From: Zanthoxylum bungeanum
Taxonomy: Eukaryota > Streptophyta > Magnoliopsida > Sapindales > Rutaceae
Direction of reading: 5' to 3'
Length of the DNA stretch: 64,000 nt
Assembly: GCA_019454045.1 (NCBI GenBank)
Contig: SKCR01034797.1
Coordinates: 1 to 64,000, forward strand
The notes under the pieces are model-generated. The model was not told the origin of the DNA. It did not search any database and saw only the letters and a program-made list of their open reading frames with translations. A program made the translations under genes and the position numbers. This document shows, piece after piece, positions 22,190-34,255 of the stretch (positions are counted from its first letter, which is position 1; each line of letters begins with the position of its first letter).

Positions 22190-24880
22190 AGCGATTCATA
22201 GCAAACAAATATCTTTCAGTCTACCATCCTTACAAACGTAACTATCCATGACTTCGAGCAACAGACACCAGACCCGATGCCACTCAAAGGCGTGAGGCTA
22301 CAAGTTATTTCTTCTATCTTATCAAACCCAATCTCTTATGAGCATTCAAGAATATAGCGAGTGAAAATTCATCATCAAATAACCATCCATTTAATCACCA
22401 AAAAAGCCATCACAGTTCACCAGCCGACCTTTCACAACAAGTCGCACCTTCCGTGTGAAAGGAATTGTTGGAGTAATTATCTCCAATCTACCCTCAAAGA
22501 AAGCACTCTGCCATTTGTAATCCATAAACAAACGTAGACTGTAAGAAATCCAACCTATTATGAGACCACATGCCAGATCATATCTGTAAAATTACATTCA
22601 AAGAAGAGATGATTTTGGGGTTCACTCGACAAAGTCACATGCAAATGAGAAGTGGTCCACTCGACAAAGCTCCATGCATAGACAAAGTCACATGGGATCC
22701 AACTTGATATAAAATGATTGGGTCCCATTCGACACTACAAGATATTCTGATTTTGGAAAACCATCAGATAAGTACAAATGAAATAATACACCTCTTTATT
22801 CCATCCTTCACGAACCATCCCATATGCATAAAGATCATGCGCCTATAAAAAAAATGTGTAAGCTCATCACCCTTACTTTGAAAAACCCACACTACACTAC
22901 TCCATACAGAAAGAGAAAAATCATGCATGGCCCAACCAACATACGCCTCCATTAACACATTCATACAAGCACAATACATGTTGGCTTTCATGGCTTGCAT
23001 GGCCCATTTTTGGACATACTAGTCGACCATTAAACATTCAACTCGCGCTTGTGTTTCATACTTGTGGTTTCTTTTATTTTTGTGCAAGCATTTTCACGTG
23101 ATCTATTGAGTGGTGTGGTTGGGCTTATTTGATTCTACATGCAAACATCTTCACGTTCCACTTATGGCTATACATATGGTCAACAAGCTTGTGGCTATTT
23201 GTTTGTAGATTGTATGCTCGGTAGCTGCCACATGCTACAAAATTCTTCATGCTTTATGGCCCAATCACACCGAAGCACCGATCCCATTTTGAGCCCATTC
23301 GCCCAAATTGCCAAATATATATATATATGCTCACGAGAAAAAAGCCCATGCATGCTGATACCAAACAAAGGCTTTCAAGATCGCTCTAGCTAATGCCATG
23401 TAAGGCTGCCAGTAGAGGTCACGCGAAATGCCAGGCCAGAGTTGCCAGCTCCATTTTATATGCTAGAGGACGAAAGCCACGTGAGGATACTGCCAACATC
23501 ATGCAAGCCAGCTATCAAGGGGAAAAAGCAATAAAAATCATGTAAAGAGAGCCAGCTAGCAAGATGAAATGGCCCGTCACTCTACAAGACATAAATGAAG
23601 GCCTGGCAATGTATGGACGCGCCACTCGACGAGAAAAATATGAAGGCTTGGTAGTGTATGTGTGTCACTCGACGAGACCAATGTGAACTTTGCCAAATGT
23701 GACAGTCAACAATATTTTCACTCGAGCCAATGAGATGATGCTCCTACACCTAGAGACAACGCACATAGGGATAGCTCCAAAGGTGGCAACATACAAAAGC
23801 ACTACCCCCTCCAACTGACTACACGTTAACATACTCCTCAGATTACCCAGCACACCACGTGATTAAGGAGCATGTTATAATGACTAGTCAAAACTTAGCA
23901 AATGAAGACATTGGGCTCTTTGCTACCGTGAGTCATGTCATGAAGATATATCCAAAGACCGCAGATCATGGTCCAACCAACGCTTAAAAAAAAAAAAACC
24001 TACAAAGCCCACATCGGTTGGAAGTGTGACAAGGACAACCCTTAAATACCCCGTACGGCATTATCTCAAGCAACAAGCTTAAAGGAAATATTGAAAAAGA
24101 CTGAGACCTAGCTAATGTCGAGCCCAAATAGTCCATAAAAAAAATCCATAGAAACATTGGGTCAAAACCCCCCAAAGCCATTACACGACTTAGCACGCCA
24201 GTGCACATAACAATCTTTCAAATCTAACATGAGGTCTTACAAGCAAGATGATCCAAGATATCCTCACAAGAGCCACGACACTACCACATTCTAGGCAAAG
24301 TCATGAACCTTAGCAACCATGACAAATGCACCCATGCTTGCATAGTTCGTGAATCGATTCTACGTGAAAGAGAAAAGCCCGAATGAGGAAGTTATCATCC
24401 ATTCATAATTGAACCTCACTTTTGTAGCATGAATAGAAAGCTAAGTAACAAAACTGCATGATTGTCATATTATCTATACGACAAGGTGGATGGCTATCAA
24501 CTTCAGGCTACGTGGAAAATTCCAATCTCTTCCAGACTACTTGGAATGGTTGTCAACTCCTCCAGACTAAATCGAAGGTTAGTTATCATCTACATGCTAC
24601 GTTGATTTAATATTGCCAACTCCATACTACATAGGGAATCTTTTATCATACCTAGTAAAATGAAAAACTATGGATCTCCTTTAGGACCAATCGACCAACC
24701 TTTATCAGGTTAGGTAGTATGAAAATTCTGTGTGACTTTCATCAAAGTTTATTCTATTGTAGTATCATTGACCTTATTCAAGCCTTGTATAATTAGTAAT
24801 AACCTTGATAGGCATCCATCTCTTCCATACTACATAGGAACATAATCATCTCCACTCTACGTATGGAGATTATCATCCAC
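22190..24880 (+). other. LARD interior, non-repetitive part
   Basis: No gene. Phrases such as CACTCGACAAAGTCACATG recur loosely (22620-22740), and from 24480 to 24880 a CCAGACTACAT / ATACTACAT word with AACTCC recurs every few dozen bases, leading into the hairpin array. Frames of 60-84 codons present here show no domain and no conserved start. Confidence 0.5.
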
Positions 24881-24899
24881 TATAGACTACATGGAAGGA

Positions 24900-26530
24900 T
24901 TTCCATAAACTCAAAAGAAGCATTGGAAGAGCCCCATGAACCTTCATCAGGTTCATTCGACCGTAGTCTCCTGACTTTCATCAGGTCAGATAGAATGAAA
25001 ACTATCTTGGACATCCTTTCGGTCCAATCATCCAACTTTCATCAGGACTAGTAGTATGAAGATTTTCTTAGACCTTCATTAAGTCTCGTAGTATGAAGAT
25101 TCTCATAGACATTCAGTAGGTTCATTCGACTGTGCCTTATGGACCTTCATCAGGTCCATTCGACAGTAGTATCATGGATTTGTAGAATGTATATTCATTT
25201 AGTTCTTTCATCAGGTTCATTCGACCATTGTTTCATGGACCTTTATCGGGTCCATTCGACTGTAGTCTTCTGACCTTCATCAGGTCAGGTAGTATGGAGA
25301 TTCACATAGAAATTTATCAAGTTCATTCAACTGTAGCTTCATAGATATTCATCAAGTTTATACGACATGTCCAGTCGACAGTTGTCTCATGGACCTTCAT
25401 CAAGTCTATGATGGAGATGACCTCATTGGACTTCCATCAAGTCCATTCGTCTGTAGTCTCGTAGAACGGAGGTGACATTGATGGCTTTAATCAAGTTTAT
25501 CTCCATATTCTATTGGACCTTCATCAGGCCCATTCGACAAACTTCATTCGACAGTAGTATTGTAGAAATGTGAAGAGTGATGACCTTGACAGATATTCTC
25601 CAAGTTCATTCTACCATAGTCTCATGGACCTTCATCAGGTCTAGGAGAGTGAGTAATGAATTCTTTGGACTTTCATAAAGTCCATTCGACCATAGTCTCA
25701 TAAATCCTCATCAAGAGAATAAATAATTTCAGTCTTTGGAATTTCATCAAGTCCATTCGACAAGTCCATACCACATGTTCATTCAACCGTAGTCTCATGG
25801 AGAGGTAGAATGAAAATTCACATGGACATTCATCAGGTTCATTCGACCATAGCCTCATGAACCTTCATCAGGTTCATTCGACCGTAGTCTCCTGACCTTC
25901 ATCAGGTCAGGTAGAATGAAGATTCACATGGACCTTCATCAGGTTCATTCGACCATAGCTCTTTGGACCTTCATCAAGTCCATGCGACATGTTCATTCGA
26001 CAGTAGTCTCGTGACCTTCATCAGGTCTTGTAGTATGAAAATTCTCATAGATATTCATTAGGTTCATTCGACTGTGCCTTATGGACCTTCATCAGGTCTA
26101 TTTGATAGTCCATTCGACAATAATATTATGGATCTTCATCAGAACTAGTAGTATGAGAAGGAAAGACTCTCAAAGACCTTCTTCAGGTCTGGTAGAGTAG
26201 AGATCCTCATTGACTTATATTAGATCATGTAGAATGTAAAATGAAGACCCCGTGGATTTTCATTATATACGGAGTTTGTAGACTCTCATGTACCTACATC
26301 AGGTATAACGGAATCTGTAGACTCCCATGTACCTTCATTAGGTATAGTAGAGTGTGTAGACTTTCTTGGACCTTCATCGGGTAATGTAAACTCTGATGTA
26401 CTTTTTCAAGTGTTGTAGAATGAAATCTTCTTAGACTTTCATCAGATCTAGTATCTGTAGACTCCCTTGTACCTTTATCAATATGTATGGTCGTCTTGAT
26501 ACATAAGACAATGAAACATCCTCCATATGG
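24900..26530 (+). repeat. LARD hairpin array (core ACCTTCATCAGGT)
   Basis: Dozens of variants of GACC-TTCATC-AGGTC spaced 20-60 bp and linked by CATTCGACCGTAGTCTC-like phrases. Each core is an inverted repeat with a short TCATC loop. Arms vary together: TGGACCTTCATCAGGTCCA (25140-25158), CTGACCTTCATCAGGTCAG (25270-25288), TGAACCTTCATCAGGTTCA (25858-25876), and the TGTACCT...AGGTATA type near 26289. Others are imperfect. The array is non-coding. Confidence 0.85.
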
Positions 26531-27640
26531 AACATGCCCATTTGACTCAGGAAGAGTCAAATAGAAGACATGACCTTCATCTGGTCAGACGATATTGTAA
26601 ATTCCCCTGGTCCTTTGACCCGTAGTATGGGGATTATCATGACCTTCATCTGGTTCAGTCGACCGGGGACATCCCCCATTGGCTCATGTAGAGTCAAGTT
26701 GAAAACCTGACCTTCATTTGGTCAGAATATATTGTAGATTCCCCTGGTCCTTTGACCCGTAGTATGGGGATTATCCTGACCTTCATCTGGTTCAGTCGAC
26801 CGGGGACATCCCCCATTGGCTCTTGTAGAGTCAAGTTGAAGACCTGGCCTTCATCTGGTCAGAATATATTGTAGATTCCCCTGGTCATTTGACCCGTAGT
26901 ATGGGGATTATCCTGACCTTCATCTGGTTCAGTCGACCGGGGACATCCCTCATTGGCTCTTGTAGAGTCAAGTTGAAGACATGGCCTTCATCTGGTCAGA
27001 ATATATTGTAAATTCCCCTAGTCATTTGACCCGTAGTATGGGGATTATCCTGACCTTCATCTGGTTCAGTCGACCGAGGACATCCCCCATTGGCTCATGT
27101 AGAGTCAAGTTGAAAACCTGACCTTCATCTGGTCAGAATATATTGTAGATTCCCCTGGTCCTTTGACCCGTAGTATGGGGATTATCCTGACCTTCATCTG
27201 GTTCAGTCGACTGGGGACATCCCCCATTGGCTCTTGTAGAGTCAAGTTGAAGACCCGACCTTCATCTGGTCAGACGATATTGTAAATTCCCCTGGTCCTT
27301 TGACCAACAGTATGGAGATTGTCCTGACCTTCATCTGGATCAGTCGATCGGGGACATCCCCCATTGGCTCATGTAGAGTCAAGTTGAAGACCTGACCTTC
27401 ATCTGGTCAGACAATATTGTAAATTCCCCTGGTCCTTTGACCCGTAGTATGGGGATTATCCTGACCTTCATCTGGTTCAGTCGACCGGGGACATCCCCCA
27501 TTGGCTCTTGTAGAGTCAAGTTGAAGACCTGGCTTTCATCTGGTCAGAATACATTATAGATTCCTCTGGTCCTTTGACCCATAGTATGAGGATTTTCATG
27601 AACTTTCATCTGGTTCAGTCGACTGGGGACATTCCCCACA
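26530..27640 (+). repeat. 137-bp tandem satellite inside the LARD, about eight units
   Basis: The landmark GGGGACATCCC starts at 26665, 26802, 26939, 27076 (GAGGAC variant), 27213, 27350, 27487 and 27625: seven spacings, six of exactly 137 bp and one of 138. Each unit holds two copies of the CCTTCATCTGGT word, one in a full inverted repeat CTGACCTTCATCTGGTCAG (for example 27118-27136), plus the phrase TTTGACCCGTAGTATGGGGA. The monomer therefore seems to be a higher-order repeat built from the hairpin array to its left. Confidence 0.95.
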
Positions 27641-27823
27641 GCTAAATGTCAAGCCAAGTTGAAGACTTGGACTACTCTTAGTCTAAAAGACATTGAATTC
27701 TCTTTATCGTATGTAACATGAACTATGCACTCTCAACATGTACTTTTACATCTTGTTTCATTCGACACGTATAAAATACTCTCTAAATCAAGAACTTCTT
27801 GACTTAGAGAGTATGGGACAAAC

Positions 27824-28457
27824 TGTACGGGCCAAATTTGGACCCAAGGGTAAAATCATCTTTCACCTTAAACCCAACAATATACAAGGCCCGAAAGTAA
27901 AGACCAGGCCCAAAGAATTCTGTATTATTGGATTACAATTGAGCCATAAGCTTAAGGACAAAACCTCTTAATTATATCAACCACTTTTCCCCACTTTGCC
28001 TAACACAAGGCATATTCTCACATGCTCAAACTTTATCAAATGTCTGGGCACGTTGTGGGACTTGTGCCAGCTACCAAAGACGATCCTTTTCATCTATGAA
28101 TAGCAACGCAATTCAAGAAATAAGGAGAGGAGGAGGCAGAGGGAGCGGGAGCGGGGCTTCTTTCTTACAAGTCTCTACTATCTGACACTAACTTTCTCAG
28201 AGTACTCCATCCCCTTATACACTTATCTCCGCCTTCACGGCCACCCAAAGAGTTGAAGGTAACATCAAACATTGCTTTCACATTTACATATTTACTGCTC
28301 ATTTCATACGACTGACTTGAGCGTCGGAGTGCCCCCGGCACCCACCACACCGGTGGGTAGTCTGCTCCCGCTCAATCTACCTTTGTTTTGCAGGATCGCT
28401 AATGCCCCCAATCTACAAATTCTGATTGTGGACCTCGGCCGAATTCCAGCGTCCACA
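27824..28457 (+). repeat. LARD 3' LTR (634 bp)
   Basis: Starts TGTACGGGCCAAATTTGG and ends GCGTCCACA. Compared with the 5' LTR it has one extra 6-bp unit (GAGCGG doubled near 28145) and about 15 substitutions. It is followed directly by the target duplication ACTGT. Confidence 0.9.
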
Positions 28458-28462
28458 ACTGT

Positions 28463-28649
28463 TTACTCCGATATCAGATTCAAGTGATTCTAATTCCAAA
28501 TGAAAGAAGACTCAAAGATATACAACTTTACTGTTGACATGATTTTCTAATTTTGAAGTTTTCAAGACTGAAATTGACAAAGAAGCTAAAATGTGTTATA
28601 TGTAAAAGTCATTGTCAAATCAAAAAAATAAAAAATAAATTTTTTTTTT
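28463..28649. other. Short spacer right of the LARD
   Basis: Sequence after the LARD target duplication; together with the left flank it forms one uninterrupted phrase (CCATAACTGTTTACTCCG), which supports the insertion model. No gene. Confidence 0.5.
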
Positions 28650-29765
28650 TCAATTTCTCCACCAAACATGCTTGAGAATTTGGTGGAGCAATTGATGGAA
28701 GCAATTGCCAAATACATGGCAAGAGGTGGAGCAATTGATGGAAGCAATTGCCAAATACATGGCAATTGCCAAATATATCTCAATATCTTCTTTATAAACA
28801 AAACACCCGGTGTTCTGGAACATAAAGGTATACTCACAATGGGTTAAACTAGATATAGAGATAATGTTTCTAGTCAAACTAGGTACATTATAACAGTTTC
28901 CTAATTTAAGTACATGACCAAAGGGCAGTTCCAAAACTTAGGTTCCTACGGTCAAAACAGCGACTCTCGTCCTATTTCTGACTCGCAGGTCGATCTCATC
29001 TGAAGTCAGTCTCCTGCTAATCAGCAGATTCTGCACATCAGTACATATATTTATGTACCACATCCAGTATCTAAAGTCCAATTTTAAAACCAACAGTGGA
29101 CATGTTTATAACAAACATACATGAAGCCGGAGCCTTTCCCGTCTTCACTTCCTTTATGTCTGACTTGTCCATACATCAGTCACGCTTCCAGTGACCCCGT
29201 TTTCCATAATTTAGGCAGACATCTTGGGATATGTTCTTTGTCTTCCTAGAAGACTGTGACGATTTTGCCTTTGCCCATTTTCTTCACACCCCCAGAAGTC
29301 TTCGGCCAAGCCTTGGCCTTTTGAGATGTCGAAGTAAGATGCGTCTTGCACTTTTTGCCCTTTTAGAAGCTCTGGCTTTGCCTCATGAGCATAGCTATTA
29401 ACTCTCCAAGAGTTTTCTCTTGGTTCAAGATGAACCCGCCTTAGCTATCAGACAGAGACTATAAGATCAAATCTATGGAAGTCTCGACCTCGTAGGTAAA
29501 GCCCAGCTAAACTTAGTTGTTCGATGTCAGCAATCATCTGTGACACCTAGTGCTCGACAGATATACCCTCTGACATATGCGAGCGTAAGAGCTTCTTTTG
29601 TACTTTTAAGATCTAAGGTTAGATCTATAAATATCATTTAATTTCATCATCATGGTATAAGGATCTAATCCTTAGTTCTGACGACGAAATTTAGGAGTCT
29701 TTGCGGCAAGCATAACGGATTGAGCACTAAAGTCATCATCACGATGAGTCTTTGTAGGACACAGA
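28650..29765 (-). pseudogene. Copia family C gag-protease relic, reverse orientation
   Basis: Minus strand, from right to left: a gag stretch matching 5600-5900 in order, a decayed zinc knuckle around 29180-29215 (one Cys replaced, a stop before the last Cys), then a protease region near 29060-29095 reading WTLDTGCG-like words, and at 28934-28650 the frame LGNCYNVPSLTRNIISIS, typical of the Copia protease C-terminal part. Near 28683-28765 a 38-bp piece (GGAGCAATTGATGGAAGCAA start) is tandemly doubled, which breaks the protein. This and 5440-6180 are two relics of one family. Confidence 0.75.
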
Positions 29766-31395
29766 AATCGACGATGCTGTTCTAGGCTCGCGGCCTAGTT
29801 GGGAGTACAGAATAGCCCACGGGGGAACTAAACTGGAGAAATAACATGGAGTCGCCACCCAGTGTGAACTGGGAAAATGATTTAAGGCCGCACTCACCCC
29901 TCGCAAGGGAAGACCTCAAACCGTTGGGTTTAGAATGGTCCCTTACTTATGCCACTTGTAATGAAAGGATTTGTGCAATAATCTAATCGAGTCTATGCAA
30001 CATACATTCTTAAGAGTGCCCTATGTCTAAGTTTACGTACATGAAAATAAAACCTATATCTAAGTTTGCATGCATAAAAGTAAGTCATCATAACGGCAAA
30101 CACACAATAGCACACAAAAATCTCATGAACATATTGAATTATCAAACGCGAAAAATAAATAATAACCTAAACATAAACATAAATTAAATTCCTAATGCAA
30201 AAGAAATAACTAATCATGCTCGGAAATAACCAACTAAATCATGCATAAAAGGAAATAACATACTAGATGACTAAATCGTAAAAATAACATACTAAATGAC
30301 TAAATCATGCGTAAACACAAGGTTGGATGAAATGAAATATGTGTGTCTCTCAAGCGGTACATGGCATTATATCCTGAGTGCAGACCGCACTGCCGTCCAT
30401 TCGGATTCGGCTACAGAATTTACGTCCGGGTTTCCATCCGATATACCGCAAGAGATAACACATATTCCATTCATCCGAAGGTCATATCATACACCAATCA
30501 ACATATCATACACCAATCAACAATACTCATGCGAAGTAAAATAAGAAGATAAATAAAAAAAATAAAGGAGAATAAATAAAAAGGGTGTCCTCAGGTCTAA
30601 CCTCTTAAGTCGTCTCTTGGAAGTGCGCTACGCTGTTGTCGGAAGGGTTAATGCTCCGTAACTTTTCTGATTTACTGGTTCGTTGTTTTCCTTCGTTGCC
30701 TCACTGTTTTGGGCTGTTGTTTCCTTTGTTTTGGGCTGCTGTTTCCTCTATTTTTGCTGTATTTTCTGGTCGTTGTGTTTGGTTACTGTTTGCGGTATTC
30801 GGGGGACAGTTTTGGGGTTGTTTTGTGTGGTTTTTTGGGACTGTTTTTGTTACAGTTTTTGATTTTCTGGTTGTGTAGTTTTTTGGGACTGTTTTGTGGT
30901 ATTTATGGGGTGCAGTTTGCGAGTTTAAGGGTGCATTTTGAGTGCAGTTTGGGTATAGTTTGCGGGGTAATTTAGGGGCTGATTTGGGGACTGTTTGGGC
31001 GTGAATTTAAGGGAAGTTTGAGCGTGAATGAGGGCTTCTGCGGGGGCTGTTTGGTGCATGGAAGGAGGACTTCTGTGGGGGCTGTTTGGTGCATGTTGAA
31101 GGGGGTGTTGTGGCATGATGAAGGGCTTTAGGCATGAAGGTGGGCTGCTGAATGAAGGGCAGTGGCGTGAATGGAGGGCTTTAGGCGTGAAGGTGAGCTG
31201 CTGAATGAAGGGCAGTGGCATGAATGGAGGGTTTTTTTGCGTGAAGGGTTTGTGATGGTTGGTTTGTTTGTCGCAGTGTGTGATTCAGTTGAAGGGTTAT
31301 TTGTGAGGAAGAGAGGCATGAGGGAGAAGGGAATGCTATGGGGTTTTTAAGTTGGGTTTATGCTTCTTTTTATAGGCAATGGTTGAGGTTTACCT
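29766..31395. other. Unassigned LTR-like segment with minisatellites
   Basis: Contains GGAGTCGCCACCCAGTGTGA (29850-29869), a phrase of a kind seen in plant LTRs, then AT-rich sequence, then G/T-rich low-complexity sequence from 30690. Minisatellites: the phrase GGGCTGTTGTTTCC and variants (30710-30750), TGGGGGCTGTTTGGTGCATG doubled (about 31040-31095), and a roughly 53-bp unit with GGGCTTTAGGCRTGAAGG (from about 31124 and 31176). Open frames of 80-98 codons here follow the repeats and are not convincing genes. It abuts the truncated Copia A 5' LTR. Confidence 0.4.
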
Positions 31396-32659
31396 TATTT
31401 AATATTATCAAATACACATTAATTAATTATCAAATTATGATATTTGACATATATCATTAATATATGTATTTGAGAAATTTAATGTAAATATAATACATAT
31501 ATTTAAGATATTTGTATTTAATTATTTAATTGTTTAATTGTTAAATAATTAAATTAATTAAAAATAAAATATCTTTTGTCATGATTTAAGTTTGGAAATG
31601 CCCTGATATTATTGGTAACACTTGTAGTTTTACTTTATATAAGATAAATGTTATCTTTAATTGAGTAAAACTTGTACCAATAGAAATGGAACAAAAATAA
31701 AATACTTGTTATTTATTTTTTTGTGATAATTCGGCCAAGTGAAAATGCTTTAACAAAATTATTTTGTTTTCATTTTTAAATACACAACAACAAGTTACAA
31801 AATAAATTACAAAGTAAGGTTGAGAGAAAACAAGAAGAACAAAGGAAATTCATCAAGCAAATTCTTGGATTTTGTAAGTAATTTCCAACTTTCTTCAACT
31901 AGGAAATTATTTCAGTGTAACTAGGCTTCAATTTGTGATGCTTAGAATTTTCTCTACTCTTAAAGTATGTAATTTAAATGGTTGTGAACTTGTTTGAAAG
32001 ATGAGCATGTATGTTAACAAAGTTTGCATGAAATTAGTTCATTAGCATTCTTTAAATCATTTGATGGTGATGTTGCTATTTTAGAGTTGCTTAGCCACTC
32101 ATAGATGACCTAGAATTGTTCTTGAGTTGTTTCATGATGGTGAGACTTGTTTGGTGTGGTAAAGATTGGATTAAAATATTGAATTTGTTTAATCTGGTTT
32201 AATTTGTCAATTTGTGGAAATTGTAAAATTTGGGTTCATAACCCTTACCAAATTTAAGATTGATTGGATTTAATCTTGACATGTTTTGAACTAAAAATGA
32301 CCAAATTATAAATCCTTGAAATTACTGAGGCTGTTCGGCAATTTTAGAAAATTGTGAATTTTTGTTGCAATTTGTATTTTCATGTATTAGACATGTATAA
32401 ATCATTTTGCGATTGATTTCGAATCAATTAAATATGTATTTGATAATTTAAGGACCAAAATGATCAAATTATAAAGTTTGGGGGTAAATCGGTAATTAAA
32501 GGAAATTTGATTTCTTGGGTTAAAATTTCAGATTTTAAGTATTGGGAATTAAATAAATAAGTTTATTTAATTGATCCAAGAAAAATTTTTGAAATCGGAA
32601 AATTATTATTTTATGCGCCCCGCTACGCTAACCCTGTAATTCCCTATAAAACCCCTACA
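31396..32659 (+). repeat. Copia A 5' LTR, 5'-truncated
   Basis: Matches the last about 1.26 kb of the 3' LTR (57070-58359) closely, ending ACCCCTACA. The first about 1.1 kb of the LTR, including the TGTTRGGG terminus, is absent and replaced by 29766-31395. GTAAGT is at 31874-31879 and an ATTGATT-TCG-AATCAAT hairpin at 32412-32428. Confidence 0.85.
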
Positions 32660-32662
32660 AAA

Positions 32663-32674
32663 TGGTATCAGAGC
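32663..32674 (+). promoter_or_regulatory. Copia A primer-binding site (initiator Met tRNA type)
   Basis: TGGTATCAGAGC, the standard plant Copia primer site complementary to the 3' end of initiator methionine tRNA, 3 bp after the LTR end. Confidence 0.9.
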
Positions 32675-33418
32675 GAGTCTGACTTAGTACACCCGATATG
32701 ATTATGCCTTTAAAATTAAATGTTTAATTTAATCTTTACTTTATGCATGCATGTGTTTATTTAATTTGATTAAATAAAGTATAAGCATTTTTGTGGAAAA
32801 ATCCATATTTGAAAATGAGGTTTTTATTTAATATGTATTTGATGCATATTAATTGGTCTGTCTTGTTAATACCGCTTATCGATAAATTTTCTGCGACTAT
32901 ATCCCAGAAAGTGCCAAAGCTGTGAGGATATGGCCGGTAGAAATTTATCTCTACCGGATATATTTGATATTAGGTGAATTCAAGCGAAAACGCAATCCTT
33001 AACGTGCCAAAGCTGTCAGGGTTATGCAAGTATTTTGAATTTATCATTGACAAAATTAACCTTGATACGCCTTTTTATGAATGTGTCAAAGCTATCACAA
33101 CGAGAAACGACCAGGACCGAAAACCCATGAGTCACTATTGAGTGATCGACAATGAGTTGTCTACCTAATGAATATACGTAGGCGAGAACGTGCCAAAGCT
33201 GTGAGCTGAAATATATTCATGGGGTCCACCTTTCACTATTATGTTATGATTTGATTATCGCATGTTTTGTATTCTGTTTGGGGATTACAGTTTTGCATGA
33301 AATAGTGGGAAAGGCATTCTTAGATTAAAAATCCAAGATCTATTTAATGCTTTATGATATAATATGAAACTGTTTAATCTGCTGATTGTTTATTCGCTAT
33401 CTATTTGATATATTTGCG
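32675..33418 (+). other. Copia A leader
   Basis: Non-coding. The phrase GTGCCAAAGCTGTGAG/CAGG recurs about four times (about 32911, 33004, 33083, 33189), each in a similar context, giving a loose repeat before the gag ATG. Confidence 0.6.
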
Positions 33419-33448
33419 ATGGCGGCACCAATGGCAAACAAATTTTTA
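33419..33448 (+). pseudogene. Copia A gag, first codons
   Basis: ATG at 33419 followed by codons for AAPMANKF; then the Gypsy block begins (TGAGAACC at 33449). The reading resumes at 49430 with a frame running LNTNKFKGAENFTDWDMDLR, a typical Copia gag N-terminus, so the two pieces belong to one interrupted gene. Confidence 0.7.
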
Positions 33449-33966
33449 TGAGAACCTGTCTGGAGCGGAGCCAAACAAACCCACACAATATTGAAATCGT
33501 TCCCAAGAAATACCAAGACAGTTCGGATAAAAACTCTAAACCTCTGAAGAATAAGCAACAGAAACCTAGAGTGCTAATAGGGGCGCCACAAAGGGTTAGC
33601 AGTCTTTTGATAAGCCAAAACCAGTGAGAACAAATTGAGGATCTCAATGCTCACGAATTGATAAAATATTTTATTGAAAAGAGAGTTGTAAAACATAACC
33701 AAAGAGTTAGCCTTTTATAAGGAGGCTGCAACCAAAACCATAACCCACAAGGATAAAATGAAACTACCCACACACCAATAGGCGTGTATCCTAAAACTAA
33801 GCTAAGCTATCCCCACGTGCAAACCCTTGTACGCTTAACCTAATTCCCAAACATAAAATAATAATCTAAAGAAAATAGTCAAACGTAAATAACGGGCTGA
33901 AATAAAACAAAAGTCAAGCCCTAAATAAAAGAATAAAAAATGCCAAATAACTATAATAGAATAGGC
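33449..33966 (-). repeat. Left (3') LTR of the Gypsy block
   Basis: On the minus strand it ends GGCTCCGCTCCAGACAGGTTCTCA. A TATA box (CTTATAAAAGG, minus, about 33712-33723) is present. The exact U3 start is not clear; the pol stop at 33967-33969 marks its outer limit. The last about 35 bp resemble the end of LTR1 (47729) but the body does not align well. Confidence 0.65.
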
Positions 33967-34255
33967 CTAAGTAACTCGTTGCTCCGCGGCCTGAATAAGA
34001 TTCACCATATTGGGTTCGTTCAGCGTCAAGCCCATACTCAATGAAGTAGAAGTATGGGAATAGTCAGATACCATCTTCTGTATGAATCCATGCATAGCTT
34101 CCTGGATCTTCTTAGCTCGAGACCTCATGATTGGACCTTCTAGAACTTATACTGTGGCGGTCTGTCCATCATGGCTGCATCCTGGGCCTCATCATTCCCA
34201 CTCTCCTCGAAAGGATTCGACCTCGAATCTGCATCAAACAAAGAAAGATCAGAAA
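33967..34255 (-). pseudogene. Gypsy pol C-terminus after integrase
   Basis: Codes (minus) for the end of the FNVSDLSLFD-type integrase tail and then, in another frame, GPIMRSRAKKIQEAM and a further about 40 residues to a TAG at 33967. The GPxTRSxAKK motif is the usual C-terminus of this type of plant Gypsy polyprotein. The frame change near 34140 shows one indel. Confidence 0.7.

Larger units (their letters stand above)
21538..28457 (+). mobile_element. Complete non-autonomous LTR retrotransposon (LARD type), 6.92 kb
   Basis: Two LTRs in direct orientation (21538-22165 and 27824-28457), a primer-binding site at 22169, and a 5-bp target duplication ACTGT at 21533-21537 and 28458-28462. The 5.66-kb interior carries no gag or pol domain and no open frame over 100 codons; it is filled with short repeats, a hairpin array and a 137-bp satellite. 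The LTRs and primer site resemble the Tat-lineage Gypsy at 61452-62110, which could represent its helper. LTRs differ by about 15 substitutions and one 6-bp insertion by eye, so insertion is fairly recent. Confidence 0.9.

Noticed and set aside
24900..27640. CRISPR-like array
   Set aside because: Regular repeats with varied linkers, but the repeats are short and degenerate, linkers are related to each other, and it sits inside a plant LTR element.
30636..30975. Two Phe/Leu/Cys-rich membrane-like frames
   Set aside because: They overlap in different frames over low-complexity G/T-rich minisatellite DNA; hydrophobicity follows from T-rich codons.
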